64,000 nt of DNA. Origin: Streptomyces sp. S.PB5. Its GTDB lineage: Bacteria > Actinomycetota > Actinomycetes > Streptomycetales > Streptomycetaceae. The DNA is taken from contig NZ_JAQMWP010000001.1 of NCBI RefSeq assembly GCF_030403745.1, positions 62,001-126,000 of the forward strand, given 5' to 3'. The notes below the pieces were generated by a model. That model ran no database searches and had not been told where the DNA came from. It saw only the letters and a program-made list of their open reading frames with translations. Position numbers and translations under genes: made by a program. Every line of letters starts with the position of its first letter. Position 1 is the stretch's first letter. This document shows positions 7,939-17,100 of this stretch, piece by piece.

Positions 7939-8026
7939 GTGCCTCGCCTCCGGCTAGGAGTGTGCAGCAAGACCAACATCAACAGCAGGATCTTCACGGC
8001 AAGTTCGCCGAGGATCCCGAACCGCC

Positions 8027-9457
8027 TCAGCCGATCGTCCGGGGCAGGCGCAGGCTCAGCAGTCCCGTCAGGGCCACGCCCGCCAGCTGGACGAGGAGGG
8101 TCGTCACCAGGGCGTCGCGCATGCCCAACTCCGGGGTCAAGGACAGGAAAAGGGTGCCGAGAGTGGCCACGCCCAGGGCGAGGGCGGACTGTTGGGTGGT
8201 GACCATGACTCCGCTGCCCACGCCCGCCCGCGCGGTCGGTATCTCGGAGAGCACGATCCGGAAGACGACCGGGAGTTGGAGAGCCTGACCCGCGCCCGCG
8301 ATCGCCGCTCCGGGCAACAGCTCCACCAGACCGAGGTCCGGCCAGGAGCGCCAGGCCGCCAGCGTCATCAGGCCCACGCCCACCGCCTGGATCACGGCAC
8401 CGGCGGTCACCACACGCGTGCCGTACTTCGCGACCAGCCGCGGACCGGCGAGCGAGACGAAGAAGAACACCACGGCCATCGGCGCGAGGGTGAGCCCCGC
8501 CTGGACCGGGCCGAGCCCGGCACCGCGCTGGAGCGCCACCGCGATCACGAACATGAAGCCGCTGAACCCGATGGAGAACGGCACGATCATCACCAGCCCG
8601 CGCCGCAGCGACACCAGCCGGAACAGACTCGGCGGCACCAGCGGCGTACGGCCCTGCCGGTCCGCCCTGCGCTCCACCGCGTAGAACGCGGCCGCCGCGA
8701 AGGGGGACGCCGCCAGCGACAGCCACGTCCAGAGCGGCCAGCCCGCCGACCGGCCCTCGGTGAGCGGCGCGAGCAGGGTGAGGAGGGACACGGCCAGCAG
8801 GACCGTGCCGGGGCCGTCCACCGGCTCCGGGTTCTGCGAGCGGGTCTCCGGCACGGCACGGGAGGCGAGGACCAGGCCGAGGACGACCACCGGGACGTTC
8901 ACGAGGAACACCGAGCGCCAGCCGGTGCCCGCGATGTCCGCGGCCACCAGGACCCCGCCGAGGATCTGGCCCGCGACCATGGAGAGTCCGGCGGTGGCGC
9001 CGTACAGGCCCATCGCCCTGGCCCGTCGCCGGCCCGAGGTCGCCGCCTGGATCGTGGCGAGGACCTGCGGCAGCATCGCCGCGGAGGCCGCGCCCTGGGC
9101 GACCCGGGCCGCGACCAGCGTCCATGCGGTGGGCGCGAGTCCGCAGGCCAGCGAGGTCAGGCCGAAGGCCGCCATACCGCCGAGGAAGAGCCGGCGGCGG
9201 CCGAAGAGATCGCCGAGCCGGCCACCGAGGACGAGCAGCACGGCGTACGCCAGCCCGTAGCCGGAGACGACGAGTTCGAGGACCGACTCGCTCGCCGCGA
9301 GGTCCCGGCCGATGGTGGGCAGGGCGACGTTCACGATGAAGAAGTCGATCAGGGGGAGGGCCGCGCCGAGCAGCACGGTGAAGAGTCCGAGGCCGCCGAG
9401 CACGGGTGGCGCGCTCGCGGTGCGGACCTGGCGTGGGGTGGTGGTTTCGGTGGTCAC
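8027..9457 (-). CDS. MFS drug exporter, DHA2 type
   Basis: Proton-driven multidrug exporter of the major facilitator superfamily, 476 residues. The hydropathy suggests 14 transmembrane helices, as in the EmrB/QacA branch. Visible family signatures are LPLIDFFIVNVALPTIGRDL in helix 1 and GGRLGDLFGRRRLFLGG (motif A) near residue 90; a motif C-like segment follows in helix 5. It is divergent from an XRE-family regulator across a 101-base spacer with CTGGTA motifs, a usual arrangement for a pump and its regulator. The substrate is not predictable. Confidence 0.93.
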   Translation of the reverse strand: MTTETTTPRQVRTASAPPVLGGLGLFTVLLGAALPLIDFFIVNVALPTIGRDLAASESVLELVVSGYGLAYAVLLVLGGRLGDLFGRRRLFLGGMAAFGLTSLACGLAPTAWTLVAARVAQGAASAAMLPQVLATIQAATSGRRRARAMGLYGATAGLSMVAGQILGGVLVAADIAGTGWRSVFLVNVPVVVLGLVLASRAVPETRSQNPEPVDGPGTVLLAVSLLTLLAPLTEGRSAGWPLWTWLSLAASPFAAAAFYAVERRADRQGRTPLVPPSLFRLVSLRRGLVMIVPFSIGFSGFMFVIAVALQRGAGLGPVQAGLTLAPMAVVFFFVSLAGPRLVAKYGTRVVTAGAVIQAVGVGLMTLAAWRSWPDLGLVELLPGAAIAGAGQALQLPVVFRIVLSEIPTARAGVGSGVMVTTQQSALALGVATLGTLFLSLTPELGMRDALVTTLLVQLAGVALTGLLSLRLPRTIG

Positions 9458-9484
9458 GGAGACCAGCCTCCGCTTTCCCTGAGA

Positions 9485-9526
9485 CTGGTACCAGAGTCTT
9501 CTTATCCTGGTAGAAGCAGTACCTGG
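9485..9526. promoter_or_regulatory. CTGGTA-motif cluster between pump and regulator
   Basis: The divergent spacer holds the 10-base palindrome CTGGTACCAG at 9485-9494, a second CTGGTA near 9507 and an inverted relative TACCTGG near 9520. Their clustering between a DHA2 pump and an XRE regulator suggests operator half-sites. No experiment or consensus known to me supports this. Confidence 0.4.
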
Positions 9527-9558
9527 AAACAGGGTCCGTACGGCGGCACGCTGGAGGC

Positions 9559-10440
9559 ATGACGACCATGGCCCAGGAGACCATCACCGCGGCACCCGGG
9601 GCCGGCGAGGCCGATATCCGTCGGCATGAACTCGCCGCCTTCCTGCGCCACCGCCGCGAGCACATCACCCCCGAGCAGGTCGGCCTGCCCCGCGGCCGTC
9701 GGCGCCGTACGCCCGGACTGCGGCGCGAGGAGGTCGCGCATCTCTCCGCGGTCGGCGTCACCTGGTACACCTGGCTGGAGCAGGCCCGCGACATCCAGGT
9801 CTCCGTGCAGGTCCTGGACGCCCTCGCCCGCACCCTGCTCCTCGATCCGAGCGAGCGGGCCTTCCTCTTCCAGCTCGCCGGGGCGGCGGACCCGACACCG
9901 GCCACCGTCTGCCCGTCGATCACACCGGCCATGCGCCAGGTGCTCGACCAGATGGAACCGATCCCGGCCTGTGTGCAGAACAGCCGCTACGACATCCTCG
10001 CCTACAACCGCACCTACGGCCTGCTGCTCTGCGACCTGGAGGCGGTGCCGCCCGAGGACCGCAACTGCATGGTCCTCTGCTTCACCAACGAGGAGTGGGC
10101 CCGCTCGATCGTCCACCTGGAGGAGACCCGCCGCCTCATGGCCGCCCGCCTGCGCGCCTCCATGCCGGGCCATCTCGCCGAGCCCGCCTGGAAGATGCTG
10201 CTGAAGCGGCTGAGCACGGAGTCCCCGGAGTTCCGCGAGACCTGGGAGCGGCACGAGGTGGTCGCCGCCCGCAGCAAGCGCAAGGAGTTCGACAACAAGT
10301 ACGTGGGCCGACTGAGTCTCGACCACACGGACCTGTGGCTCGGCCCGGACCTGGGGCCGCGCATGGTCACGTACGCCCCTGCGGACGAGGAGTCCAGGAG
10401 GCGTCTGGAGCGGCTGCAGGAGATCGCGCGGGCACGCTGA
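9559..10440 (+). CDS. XRE-family regulator with MmyB-like sensor domain
   Basis: Transcription regulator of 293 residues. The N-terminal third is a Cro/C1-type helix-turn-helix: HELAAFLRHRREHITPEQVG, then GLRREEVAHLSAVGVTWYTW with the streptomycete-typical WLEQARD at about residues 73-79. The C-terminal two thirds, starting with QVLDQMEPIPACVQNSRYD, match the MmyB-like ligand-binding domain, proposed to bind a fatty-acid-like ligand. Such proteins are abundant in Streptomyces and often flank oxidoreductase or pump genes that they control. The divergent MFS gene is the likely target. Confidence 0.93.
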   Translation: MTTMAQETITAAPGAGEADIRRHELAAFLRHRREHITPEQVGLPRGRRRRTPGLRREEVAHLSAVGVTWYTWLEQARDIQVSVQVLDALARTLLLDPSERAFLFQLAGAADPTPATVCPSITPAMRQVLDQMEPIPACVQNSRYDILAYNRTYGLLLCDLEAVPPEDRNCMVLCFTNEEWARSIVHLEETRRLMAARLRASMPGHLAEPAWKMLLKRLSTESPEFRETWERHEVVAARSKRKEFDNKYVGRLSLDHTDLWLGPDLGPRMVTYAPADEESRRRLERLQEIARAR

Positions 10441-10485
10441 CCCACCCAGGGCGCGACCGGCCACAACGCCCCCGCACCCGCCGAA

Positions 10486-11931
10486 CTACGCGCTGACCCC
10501 CGCCGCTTCGCGCACCTCAACCGTCTCCAGCCGCTCGGCGGTCCGCTGAGCGGTCCGACGAGCCCAGGCCCCGCTCGTCACCGCCCCCAGCACCAGCACC
10601 GCAAGCCCGCACCCGGCGATGATCCACCACGCGGGCATCGCGGCGGACACGAACTCCGTCCTGTACGACGCCGCCCCCACCCCGGCGACCAGCACCGCAC
10701 CGACCACGGCGACTCCGAGCGTCTGCCCGAGCTGCCGGCTGGTGGAGGCGACCGCCGCCGCGACTCCCGCCTGGGCCCGCGGCATCCCGGACACCGCCGT
10801 GTTGGTGATCGGCGCGTTCACGAACCCGAAGCCGATGCCGAACAGCACATAGCCGATCAGCAGCGTGACATCGGACGTCTCCGCGTCGAACGCCGCGAAC
10901 AGCACCCCGCTCGCCGTCATCGCCACCCCGGCGATCACCAGCGGCAGCCGCGGGCCGTGGCTGCCGACCAGCCGCCCGGACAGTGGCGCGCACAGGAACG
11001 TGGGGGCGGCCATCGGCAGCATCCACAGCCCCGCGTGCAGTGCGTCCAGCCCCCGTACGTTCTGCAGATACAGCGTCGACAGGAACAGGAACCCGCCCAG
11101 CGCGGCGAACGCGCTGACCGCTATCACGGTCGCCCCGCTGAACGGCGCCGACCGGAAGAACCGCAGATCGATCAGTGGTTCGGCCCGCCGGGGCTCGTAC
11201 CCGAGCAGCCCCGCCAGCGCGGCCACGGCGATCACCGCGAAGGGCAGAACTGCGGTGAAGCCGGAGTTGGGCGCCTCGATGATCGCGTACGTCAGGGAGC
11301 CGAACAGCGCGATCACCAGCACCTGTCCGACGGGGTCGACCCGGCGGGGCTTGGGCGCCCGGGACTCGGGGACGTACCGCAGGGTGAGCAGGAGGGCGGC
11401 GAGGCCGACCGGCAGGTTGATCCAGAAGATCGAGCGCCAGCCGACGGAGTCCACGAGCAGTCCGCCCACCAGTGGCCCGGCGGCCATGGATATGCCCACG
11501 ACGGCACCCCACACCCCGATCGCCCGGGCCCGCTCGCGCGGGTCCGTGAAGGTGTTGGTGATGATCGACATGGCGACCGGGTTGAGCATCGAGCCGCCCA
11601 CCGCCTGCACCATGCGGAACGCGACCAGCGCGTCCAGGTTCGGGGCGAGGGAGCACAGCACCGAGCCGATCGTGAAGATCACCAGCCCCGCGGCGAAGAC
11701 CCGCTTGCGGCCGATCCGGTCGGCGGTGGAGCCGGCCAGCATCAGCAGGGACGCCAGTACGAGCGTGTAGGCGTCGATGGTCCACTGCAGCCCCGACGTG
11801 GTGGCGTCGAGGTCGCGCTGCATGGACGGCAGGGCGACGTTGAGGACGGTGTTGTCGAGGCTCACGATCAGCAGGCTCATGCAGCAGATCGCGAGGACGA
11901 GGAGCCGTCGACGGTGGCTGAGCTCAGGCAT
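10486..11931 (-). CDS. MFS exporter, DHA2 type (second copy)
   Basis: Second multidrug-type exporter, 481 residues with about 14 predicted helices. It carries DNTVLNVALPSMQRDLDA in helix 1, the motif A segment AGSTADRIGRKRVF near residue 65, and PLVGGLLVDSVGWRSIFWIN near residue 155, where motif C-like Gly/Pro residues lie. No regulator gene is adjacent. The start lies 97 bases from divergent dusB. It is not a recent duplicate of the first MFS gene, because the helix sequences differ throughout. Substrate unknown. Confidence 0.93.
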   Translation of the reverse strand: MPELSHRRRLLVLAICCMSLLIVSLDNTVLNVALPSMQRDLDATTSGLQWTIDAYTLVLASLLMLAGSTADRIGRKRVFAAGLVIFTIGSVLCSLAPNLDALVAFRMVQAVGGSMLNPVAMSIITNTFTDPRERARAIGVWGAVVGISMAAGPLVGGLLVDSVGWRSIFWINLPVGLAALLLTLRYVPESRAPKPRRVDPVGQVLVIALFGSLTYAIIEAPNSGFTAVLPFAVIAVAALAGLLGYEPRRAEPLIDLRFFRSAPFSGATVIAVSAFAALGGFLFLSTLYLQNVRGLDALHAGLWMLPMAAPTFLCAPLSGRLVGSHGPRLPLVIAGVAMTASGVLFAAFDAETSDVTLLIGYVLFGIGFGFVNAPITNTAVSGMPRAQAGVAAAVASTSRQLGQTLGVAVVGAVLVAGVGAASYRTEFVSAAMPAWWIIAGCGLAVLVLGAVTSGAWARRTAQRTAERLETVEVREAAGVSA

Positions 11932-12028
11932 GCGTTCCAGCGTACGCCGATGTTGATAGTGCGTCTAACTAATGACCGATACATGATCTTCGGGCCGGGC
12001 ACTGGTCGCCGTACGCGACAATGGGGGA

Positions 12029-13171
12029 ATGTCCACGACCGCCACGCCCTTGCAGATCGGCCCGCACACCGTCCTGCCCCCCGTCGTCCTGGCCCCCATG
12101 GCCGGGATCACCAACGCGCCCTTCCGCACCCTGTGCAGGGAGTTCAGCGGCGGCAAGGGGCTGTTCGTCAGCGAGATGATCACGACGCGGGCGCTGGTCG
12201 AGCGCAACGAGAAGACCATGCAGCTGATCCACTTCGACGCGACCGAGAAGCCGCGCTCGATCCAGCTGTACGGCGTGGACCCGGCGACCGTCGGCAAGGC
12301 CGTCCGCATGATCGCGGAGGAGGGCCTCGCCGACCACATCGACCTGAACTTCGGCTGCCCGGTCCCGAAGGTGACCCGCAAGGGCGGCGGCTCGGCGCTG
12401 CCGTACAAGCGGAACCTGCTGCGGGCGATCCTGCGCGAGGCGGTCAGCGGGGCCGGGGACCTCCCGGTCACGATGAAGATGCGCAAGGGCATCGACGACG
12501 ACCACATCACCTACCTCGACGCCGGCCGTATCGCCGTCGAGGAAGGGGTGACGGCGATCGCGCTGCACGGCCGCACCGCCGCCCAGCACTACGGCGGCAC
12601 CGCCGACTGGGAGGCGATCGCCCGGCTGAAGGAGCACGTCCCGGAGATCCCCGTCCTCGGCAACGGCGACATCTGGTCGGCCGAGGACGCGGTGCGGATG
12701 GTCGAGGAGACGGGCTGCGACGGAGTGGTCGTGGGGCGCGGCTGCCTGGGCCGCCCGTGGCTGTTCTCGGACCTGGTCGCGGTCTTCGAGGGGCGCAAGG
12801 AGGACATCGTGCGGCCCTCCCTCCGCGAGGTCGCCGACGTCATGGTCCGGCACGCCACGCTCCTCGGTGAGTGGATCGGCGACGAGGCGCGCGGTGTCAT
12901 CGACTTCCGCAAGCACGTGGCCTGGTACCTCAAGGGCTTCGCGGTCGGCTCCGAGATGCGCAAGCGCCTGGCCATCACGTCCTCGCTGGAGGAACTCCGG
13001 TCCGGCCTCGACGAGTTGGACCTCGACCAGCCCTGGCCGGAGGGCGCCGACGGCCCCCGCGGCCGTACGTCGGGCAACAACCGGGTGGTGCTGCCCGACG
13101 GTTGGCTCAAGGATCCGTACGACTGCGCGGGGATCAGTGAGGACGCGGAGCTGGACACGTCCGGCGGCTGA
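12029..13171 (+). CDS. dusB: tRNA-dihydrouridine synthase (DusB family)
   Basis: FMN-dependent enzyme that reduces uridines in the tRNA D-arm. 380 residues with a TIM-barrel catalytic domain. The FMN-binding start is VLAPMAGITNAPFR at about residues 25-38. The active site is NFGCPVPKVTRKGGGSAL near residue 108, where the Cys is the proton donor. HGRTAAQHYGGTADW near residue 185 and VVGRGCLGRPW near residue 235 complete the flavin and phosphate site. A C-terminal helical domain contacts tRNA. The tail from about residue 330 is longer than in the enterobacterial enzyme. Monocistronic. Confidence 0.96.
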   Translation: MSTTATPLQIGPHTVLPPVVLAPMAGITNAPFRTLCREFSGGKGLFVSEMITTRALVERNEKTMQLIHFDATEKPRSIQLYGVDPATVGKAVRMIAEEGLADHIDLNFGCPVPKVTRKGGGSALPYKRNLLRAILREAVSGAGDLPVTMKMRKGIDDDHITYLDAGRIAVEEGVTAIALHGRTAAQHYGGTADWEAIARLKEHVPEIPVLGNGDIWSAEDAVRMVEETGCDGVVVGRGCLGRPWLFSDLVAVFEGRKEDIVRPSLREVADVMVRHATLLGEWIGDEARGVIDFRKHVAWYLKGFAVGSEMRKRLAITSSLEELRSGLDELDLDQPWPEGADGPRGRTSGNNRVVLPDGWLKDPYDCAGISEDAELDTSGG

Positions 13172-13229
13172 GCCGTCCGGGGTCGTGCGGTCGTTCTCCT
13201 TTTCCCCCTTTCCTCCCTGTCCTCTCCGT

Positions 13230-14321
13230 TCACCCGTTGCAGAACACCGCGTTGACCAGGTTCTTCGTCGCGTTCTGGAAGGGCACCGCCAGGGACGAGG
13301 CGGCGTCGTCCACGTAGTTCAGCGTGGCGGTCAGGGTGGTTTCGCCGTCGGGCGTGCTGTACATCAGCGCCGCGTGGCCCGCGAAGCCGCCGTTGTGGGT
13401 GATGACGATGCCGCCGCACTCGGTGTCCTGGACGAACAGCCCCAGTCCGTAACCCGCCTTGGGGTGCGGCTTGCCCATCTCGGCCAGGAGCGGGGCGGGC
13501 AGGAGCTTGCCGCGCAGGAGTGCGGAGAGGAAGGTGTGCAGGTCCCGGGTGGTCGAGATCATGTCGCCCGCGCTGGAGACCCACGACGGGTTCAGCTGGG
13601 TGACGTCGACCGTCTTCTCCACCCCGGCGTCCTCGTACCGGTAGTAGCCGTGGGCGTGCGGTTCGGGGATGTTCGGCTGCGTGGTCGGTGACAGGGTGCC
13701 CTTGAGTCCCAGCGGCCGCAGGATCCGCCGGTGCAACTCCTCCGGGACCCGGCGGCCGGTGACCTTCTCGATCAGCAGCCTGAGGATCACGTAGTTGGTG
13801 TTGGAGTAGCTCCAGTCCGTTCCCGGTTCGAACCGTGCCGGTCTGGCCAGCGCGAACTGCACGAGTTCCTCCGGGCGGTAGGTCTTGAACCGGAGGTCCA
13901 CCCACTCCTTGCCCTTGACGGGGATCCCCGGCGCGGACGTCCCGTCGTCGTAGTACTCGCCGGTGAAGTTGAAGACCCCGCTGGTGTGCTGGAGCAGCAT
14001 CCGTAGCGTGATCCGCCGGTCGAACCCGAACTCGGGCAGTAGGCCGGCCACGGGGTCGTCCAGCTTGAATCTGCCCTCGGAGACCAGCTGCAGCACCATG
14101 GTCGAGATGAAGGGCTTGGTGTTGCTGACGATCCGGACATGACCATTGACCGGCGGCTTGGCGCTCTTGCCCAGCTCACCCACCCCGGCGCTGCCGACCC
14201 AGTGGCCCCGTTCGTCGTGCACCCGCAACGTCACCCCGGTGAAACCGGAAGCGACGATCTCCTCGATGACCTTCTGCAGCTCCGGGCGACCTTCGTCGTG
14301 GTTGTTGTGGGTCAAGGACAT
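13230..14321 (-). CDS. Class C beta-lactamase-related serine hydrolase
   Basis: Serine hydrolase of the penicillin-binding fold (DD-peptidase/esterase group), 363 residues. The nucleophile motif SNTK is at residues 66-69, the second motif YSN is in DWSYSNTNYVIL near residue 160, and the third is HNG in ITHNGGFAGHA near the C-terminus. No signal peptide is visible (N-terminus MSLTHNNHDEGR), so it may act in the cytoplasm as an esterase or peptidase rather than as a wall enzyme or true lactamase. It lies 34 bases downstream of the DUF4097 gene on the same strand and is probably co-transcribed with it. Confidence 0.92.
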   Translation of the reverse strand: MSLTHNNHDEGRPELQKVIEEIVASGFTGVTLRVHDERGHWVGSAGVGELGKSAKPPVNGHVRIVSNTKPFISTMVLQLVSEGRFKLDDPVAGLLPEFGFDRRITLRMLLQHTSGVFNFTGEYYDDGTSAPGIPVKGKEWVDLRFKTYRPEELVQFALARPARFEPGTDWSYSNTNYVILRLLIEKVTGRRVPEELHRRILRPLGLKGTLSPTTQPNIPEPHAHGYYRYEDAGVEKTVDVTQLNPSWVSSAGDMISTTRDLHTFLSALLRGKLLPAPLLAEMGKPHPKAGYGLGLFVQDTECGGIVITHNGGFAGHAALMYSTPDGETTLTATLNYVDDAASSLAVPFQNATKNLVNAVFCNG

Positions 14322-14355
14322 GGCTGCGCGCTCCTTCCGGGTTGCGTGTGCGGGC

Positions 14356-15030
14356 TCAGAGGCTGCGGGCGGTGATGTCGCCGTAGGCGGTGGTGGCGTG
14401 GATGTCGAGCCGGGCGGCGGAACCCTCGCTGTTCTTGAGCGAGTTGTGGGTGCGGCCGTGGCTGGTGCCGGCGTCGAGGGTGGCGGCGGTGCCGGGGGCG
14501 GCGTCGACGGTGATGTTGCCCTGTTCGGTGCGGAGGGTGAGGGTGCCGCGCACGCCCTCGGTGACGGTCAGGTCGCCTTTGTGGGTGGTGAGTTCGGCGT
14601 CGCCGTCGAGGCGGCCGAGGGTGATGTCTCCGGCCTGCAGGGTGAGGCGGGCGCCGGCGGTCTCGTCGAGGTGGACGGTGCCTTGGGCGCCTTCGAAGAC
14701 GACGTCGCCGAGGCGGCCCTTGCTCTGGAGGGTGCCGCTGGCGGTCTTGGCCTGGATGCGGGAGCCGGCGGGCAGTTGCACGGTGACCGCGACGGTGCCG
14801 GAGTCGCCCAGCAGGCGGTTCTTGGCGGCCGGGGCGGAGATGCGCAGGACGCCGTCGGCGTGGTGGGTGACCTCGATCTGCTCGGCGGCCTTGACGTCGC
14901 GGCTCTTGGCGGCGTCGGCGGGGAGGACCTCGACGGTGGTGTCGGTGCGGTCGGAGGCGATGAGGCGGATGTCCGCGGCGGCGAGGTCGAGGTGGGCGGA
15001 GATGGCGGCGGGGGTGTCGAACTTCTGCAT
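14356..15030 (-). CDS. DUF4097-family beta-repeat protein
   Basis: 224-residue protein of unknown function whose repeated short beta strands form the DUF4097 pattern (putative adhesin-like right-handed helix). Runs such as GTLQSKGRLGDVVFEGAQG, ARLTLQAGDITLGRLDG and RGTLTLRTEQGNITVDAAPG repeat at regular length. ATG at 15030 follows AAGGAAACCGAC. The start at 15081 would add a tail lacking family similarity. It has no signal peptide or transmembrane segment, so it is probably cytoplasmic despite the adhesin label. The promoter region upstream carries several GTTGCA motifs. The serine hydrolase gene follows. Confidence 0.85.
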   Translation of the reverse strand: MQKFDTPAAISAHLDLAAADIRLIASDRTDTTVEVLPADAAKSRDVKAAEQIEVTHHADGVLRISAPAAKNRLLGDSGTVAVTVQLPAGSRIQAKTASGTLQSKGRLGDVVFEGAQGTVHLDETAGARLTLQAGDITLGRLDGDAELTTHKGDLTVTEGVRGTLTLRTEQGNITVDAAPGTAATLDAGTSHGRTHNSLKNSEGSAARLDIHATTAYGDITARSL

Positions 15031-15074
15031 GTCGGTTTCCTTCGAATCGTTGTTTCTGATGAAGGAAACGCTAC

Positions 15075-15198
15075 GTTGCATTTATGGATCCAGCAACAGT
15101 GTTGCCGTCAATTACTCTTGTTTCCGCAGGTAGATGGCGAGAAATCGTTGCAATGGCCCCGAATCTAATGCAACAACCCTCGACTGTTCGTTGCAATG
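15075..15198. promoter_or_regulatory. GTTGCA motif cluster upstream of DUF4097 gene
   Basis: Copies of GTTGCA occur at 15075, 15147 and 15190, with the inverted form TGCAAC at 15169-15174. The 13-base palindrome GCAACAGTGTTGC lies at 15093-15105. Five related half-sites in 124 bases, in an unusually AT-rich spacer, point to a multi-site operator. The regulator is unknown. Confidence 0.55.
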
Positions 15199-15244
15199 AA
15201 TTGAAGGTGAACGTCTTTCGGTCGAGGCATTCGGTGCGCTGCCT

Positions 15245-16948
15245 TCAATCCTTCGACGGATGTGGTGTCGAACCGTACGCCGTCAGGAAGCGGTCGCGGA
15301 AGGAGTCCATCTTCCAGACCGGGGCGTCAGGGGCCGGCTTCAGGCCGTCGGTCCAGTTCCAGCCGGCGATCCTGTCCAGCACCTTCGGATCCTTGGCCAC
15401 GAGGGAGACCGGGACGTCACGGCTGGCCTTGTCACCGCTCACGCGGGCGATGGGCTGATGGTCGCCGAGGAAGACGAGCACGGTGTCGTCGGTGCCGTAC
15501 CGCTCCAGCCACTGGGTCAGGGCGGTCACCGAGTACTGGATCGACTTGCCGTACTCCTCGCGGGACTTGGCGGAGTCGGTGACGACGTCGGCGGGCTTCT
15601 TGCCGGCCTTCTGGATCGCGTCGAAGACCGACCCGTCGCCCAGCTGGTCCCAGCCCACCAGCTTCGGGATCGGCGCCCAGGGCTGGTGGCTGGAGGTCAG
15701 GATGACCTCCGACATCAGCGGCTTGTCCCGCTTCTTGCCGTGCACGAGCCGCTGGAAGGCCTCCAGCGCGTACTGGTCGGGCATGGTGGACCAGCTGAAC
15801 TTCGGCCCCTGGTAGCCGAGTTGGAAGGCGTTGTAGACCTTGTCGAGCCCGTAGTACTTCGCCTCCGGCCAGCCCTTCTGGATACCCGGCATCACCCCGA
15901 CGGTGTCCCACGCCCCGGTCTTCTGGAACGCCTTGGTGAGCGTCAGATGGTCCCCGGAGGTCACCGTGCGATACCGCTGCTGGTTGTCGATCCACAGCCC
16001 GGACAGAAACGTCGAGTGCCCGAGCCAGCTGCTGCCCCCGTACGTGGCCGAGGTCAGCCACCCGCTCTTGGCACGGAACCCGGCCTTCTCCAGCGCCTCG
16101 GTCCGCGCGTCCAGCGTCGCGTCCACCCCCGGCGCCATGATCGGGTCCTCCACCGCACTGCGGCCGTAGCTCTCGATGAACGTGAAGATCACGTCCTTGC
16201 CCCGCAGATCCGGCACCAGCTGACTGCCCGGAGTCGCCCCGAACGTGTCGGACTTGGCCTCCTTCGCGAACGCCGCCTCGTCCCGCACGGTGTCCGCCAC
16301 CCGCCGCGCCTGCATCTTGAGCGCGTCGGCGGCCCGGTCGGAGGCGATCGGCATCCCCGCGATCTCCAGCGAGAGCGCGTAACAGACGATCCACGCCATG
16401 GCCGCGATCAGCGTGCCCCGCGCGGCGACCGCCCGGTGCGACGCGAGCAGGTTGCTCAGCCGGACCATGGCCAGCGCCATGACCCCGATCAGCAGCAGCA
16501 CGAGCACCACGGCCCCGACGGCCGCCAGCACCGCGAACGTCCCGCCCATCGAGTCCGCGACATACGCCTGGGCGTCGTCCAGCAACTCCCAGTCGAGTAC
16601 GAGATTGAACCCCCGCCCCAGATACTCCCGGAACCCCATGTCGAGCACGTTCAGCATGGTCAGTACCCCGAGCCCCACCCCGGCCACGACGGCCGCGACC
16701 AGCCGGGGCCGCCGAGGCAGCCACAACGCCACGGCCGCCCCGAGGACGGCCTCCACGGGGATACGCGTGAACCTGTTCGGCTTCAGCGCCCAGAGGGCGT
16801 TGGGCAGCAACAGGGCGCCGACGACGAGGAGCGCGGCGAGCCCGGTGACGGTCCAGCGCACAAAGGGCCGACGGCGGGCAGGCGGTGCCTCCGGAGCCGC
16901 ATCATCGGTGCTTTCCGGCAACTGAGGCGTGCGTGTGGAGGCAGACAC
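15245..16948 (-). CDS. LTA-synthase-like membrane sulfatase/phosphotransferase
   Basis: Polytopic membrane protein of 567 residues with an extracellular alkaline-phosphatase/sulfatase-fold domain, as in LtaS and OpgB-type enzymes. Hydrophobic helices occupy roughly the first 220 residues. The catalytic domain follows: DVIFTFIESYGRSAVED supplies a metal-binding Glu, TYGGSSWLGHSTFLSG lies where the catalytic Thr/Ser is expected, and VFLGDHQPIARV supplies Asp and His ligands. GTG at 16948 follows GGAAGGG seven bases upstream. A role in transferring phosphoglycerol-type groups to envelope polymers is inferred. Streptomyces substrates of this family are not settled. Monocistronic. Confidence 0.88.
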   Translation of the reverse strand: MSASTRTPQLPESTDDAAPEAPPARRRPFVRWTVTGLAALLVVGALLLPNALWALKPNRFTRIPVEAVLGAAVALWLPRRPRLVAAVVAGVGLGVLTMLNVLDMGFREYLGRGFNLVLDWELLDDAQAYVADSMGGTFAVLAAVGAVVLVLLLIGVMALAMVRLSNLLASHRAVAARGTLIAAMAWIVCYALSLEIAGMPIASDRAADALKMQARRVADTVRDEAAFAKEAKSDTFGATPGSQLVPDLRGKDVIFTFIESYGRSAVEDPIMAPGVDATLDARTEALEKAGFRAKSGWLTSATYGGSSWLGHSTFLSGLWIDNQQRYRTVTSGDHLTLTKAFQKTGAWDTVGVMPGIQKGWPEAKYYGLDKVYNAFQLGYQGPKFSWSTMPDQYALEAFQRLVHGKKRDKPLMSEVILTSSHQPWAPIPKLVGWDQLGDGSVFDAIQKAGKKPADVVTDSAKSREEYGKSIQYSVTALTQWLERYGTDDTVLVFLGDHQPIARVSGDKASRDVPVSLVAKDPKVLDRIAGWNWTDGLKPAPDAPVWKMDSFRDRFLTAYGSTPHPSKD

Positions 16949-17100
16949 CCGAAGGCCCTTCCGTACGAGACCCGCTGAGGCGGCGGATCCGACATGAGCT
17001 CTCGGATCCGCCGCATTCCCGTACGGCACCCCGCGCGCGCTTGTTCACACCTCCGGGCAAACACCAAGCAAACGGTTGGCTTCCAGGCCCCTCCTGCCGC

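Noticed and set aside
11932..12028. TetR-type operator between the second MFS gene and dusB
   Set aside because: The spacer is AT-rich but shows no convincing palindrome, and no regulator gene is adjacent.
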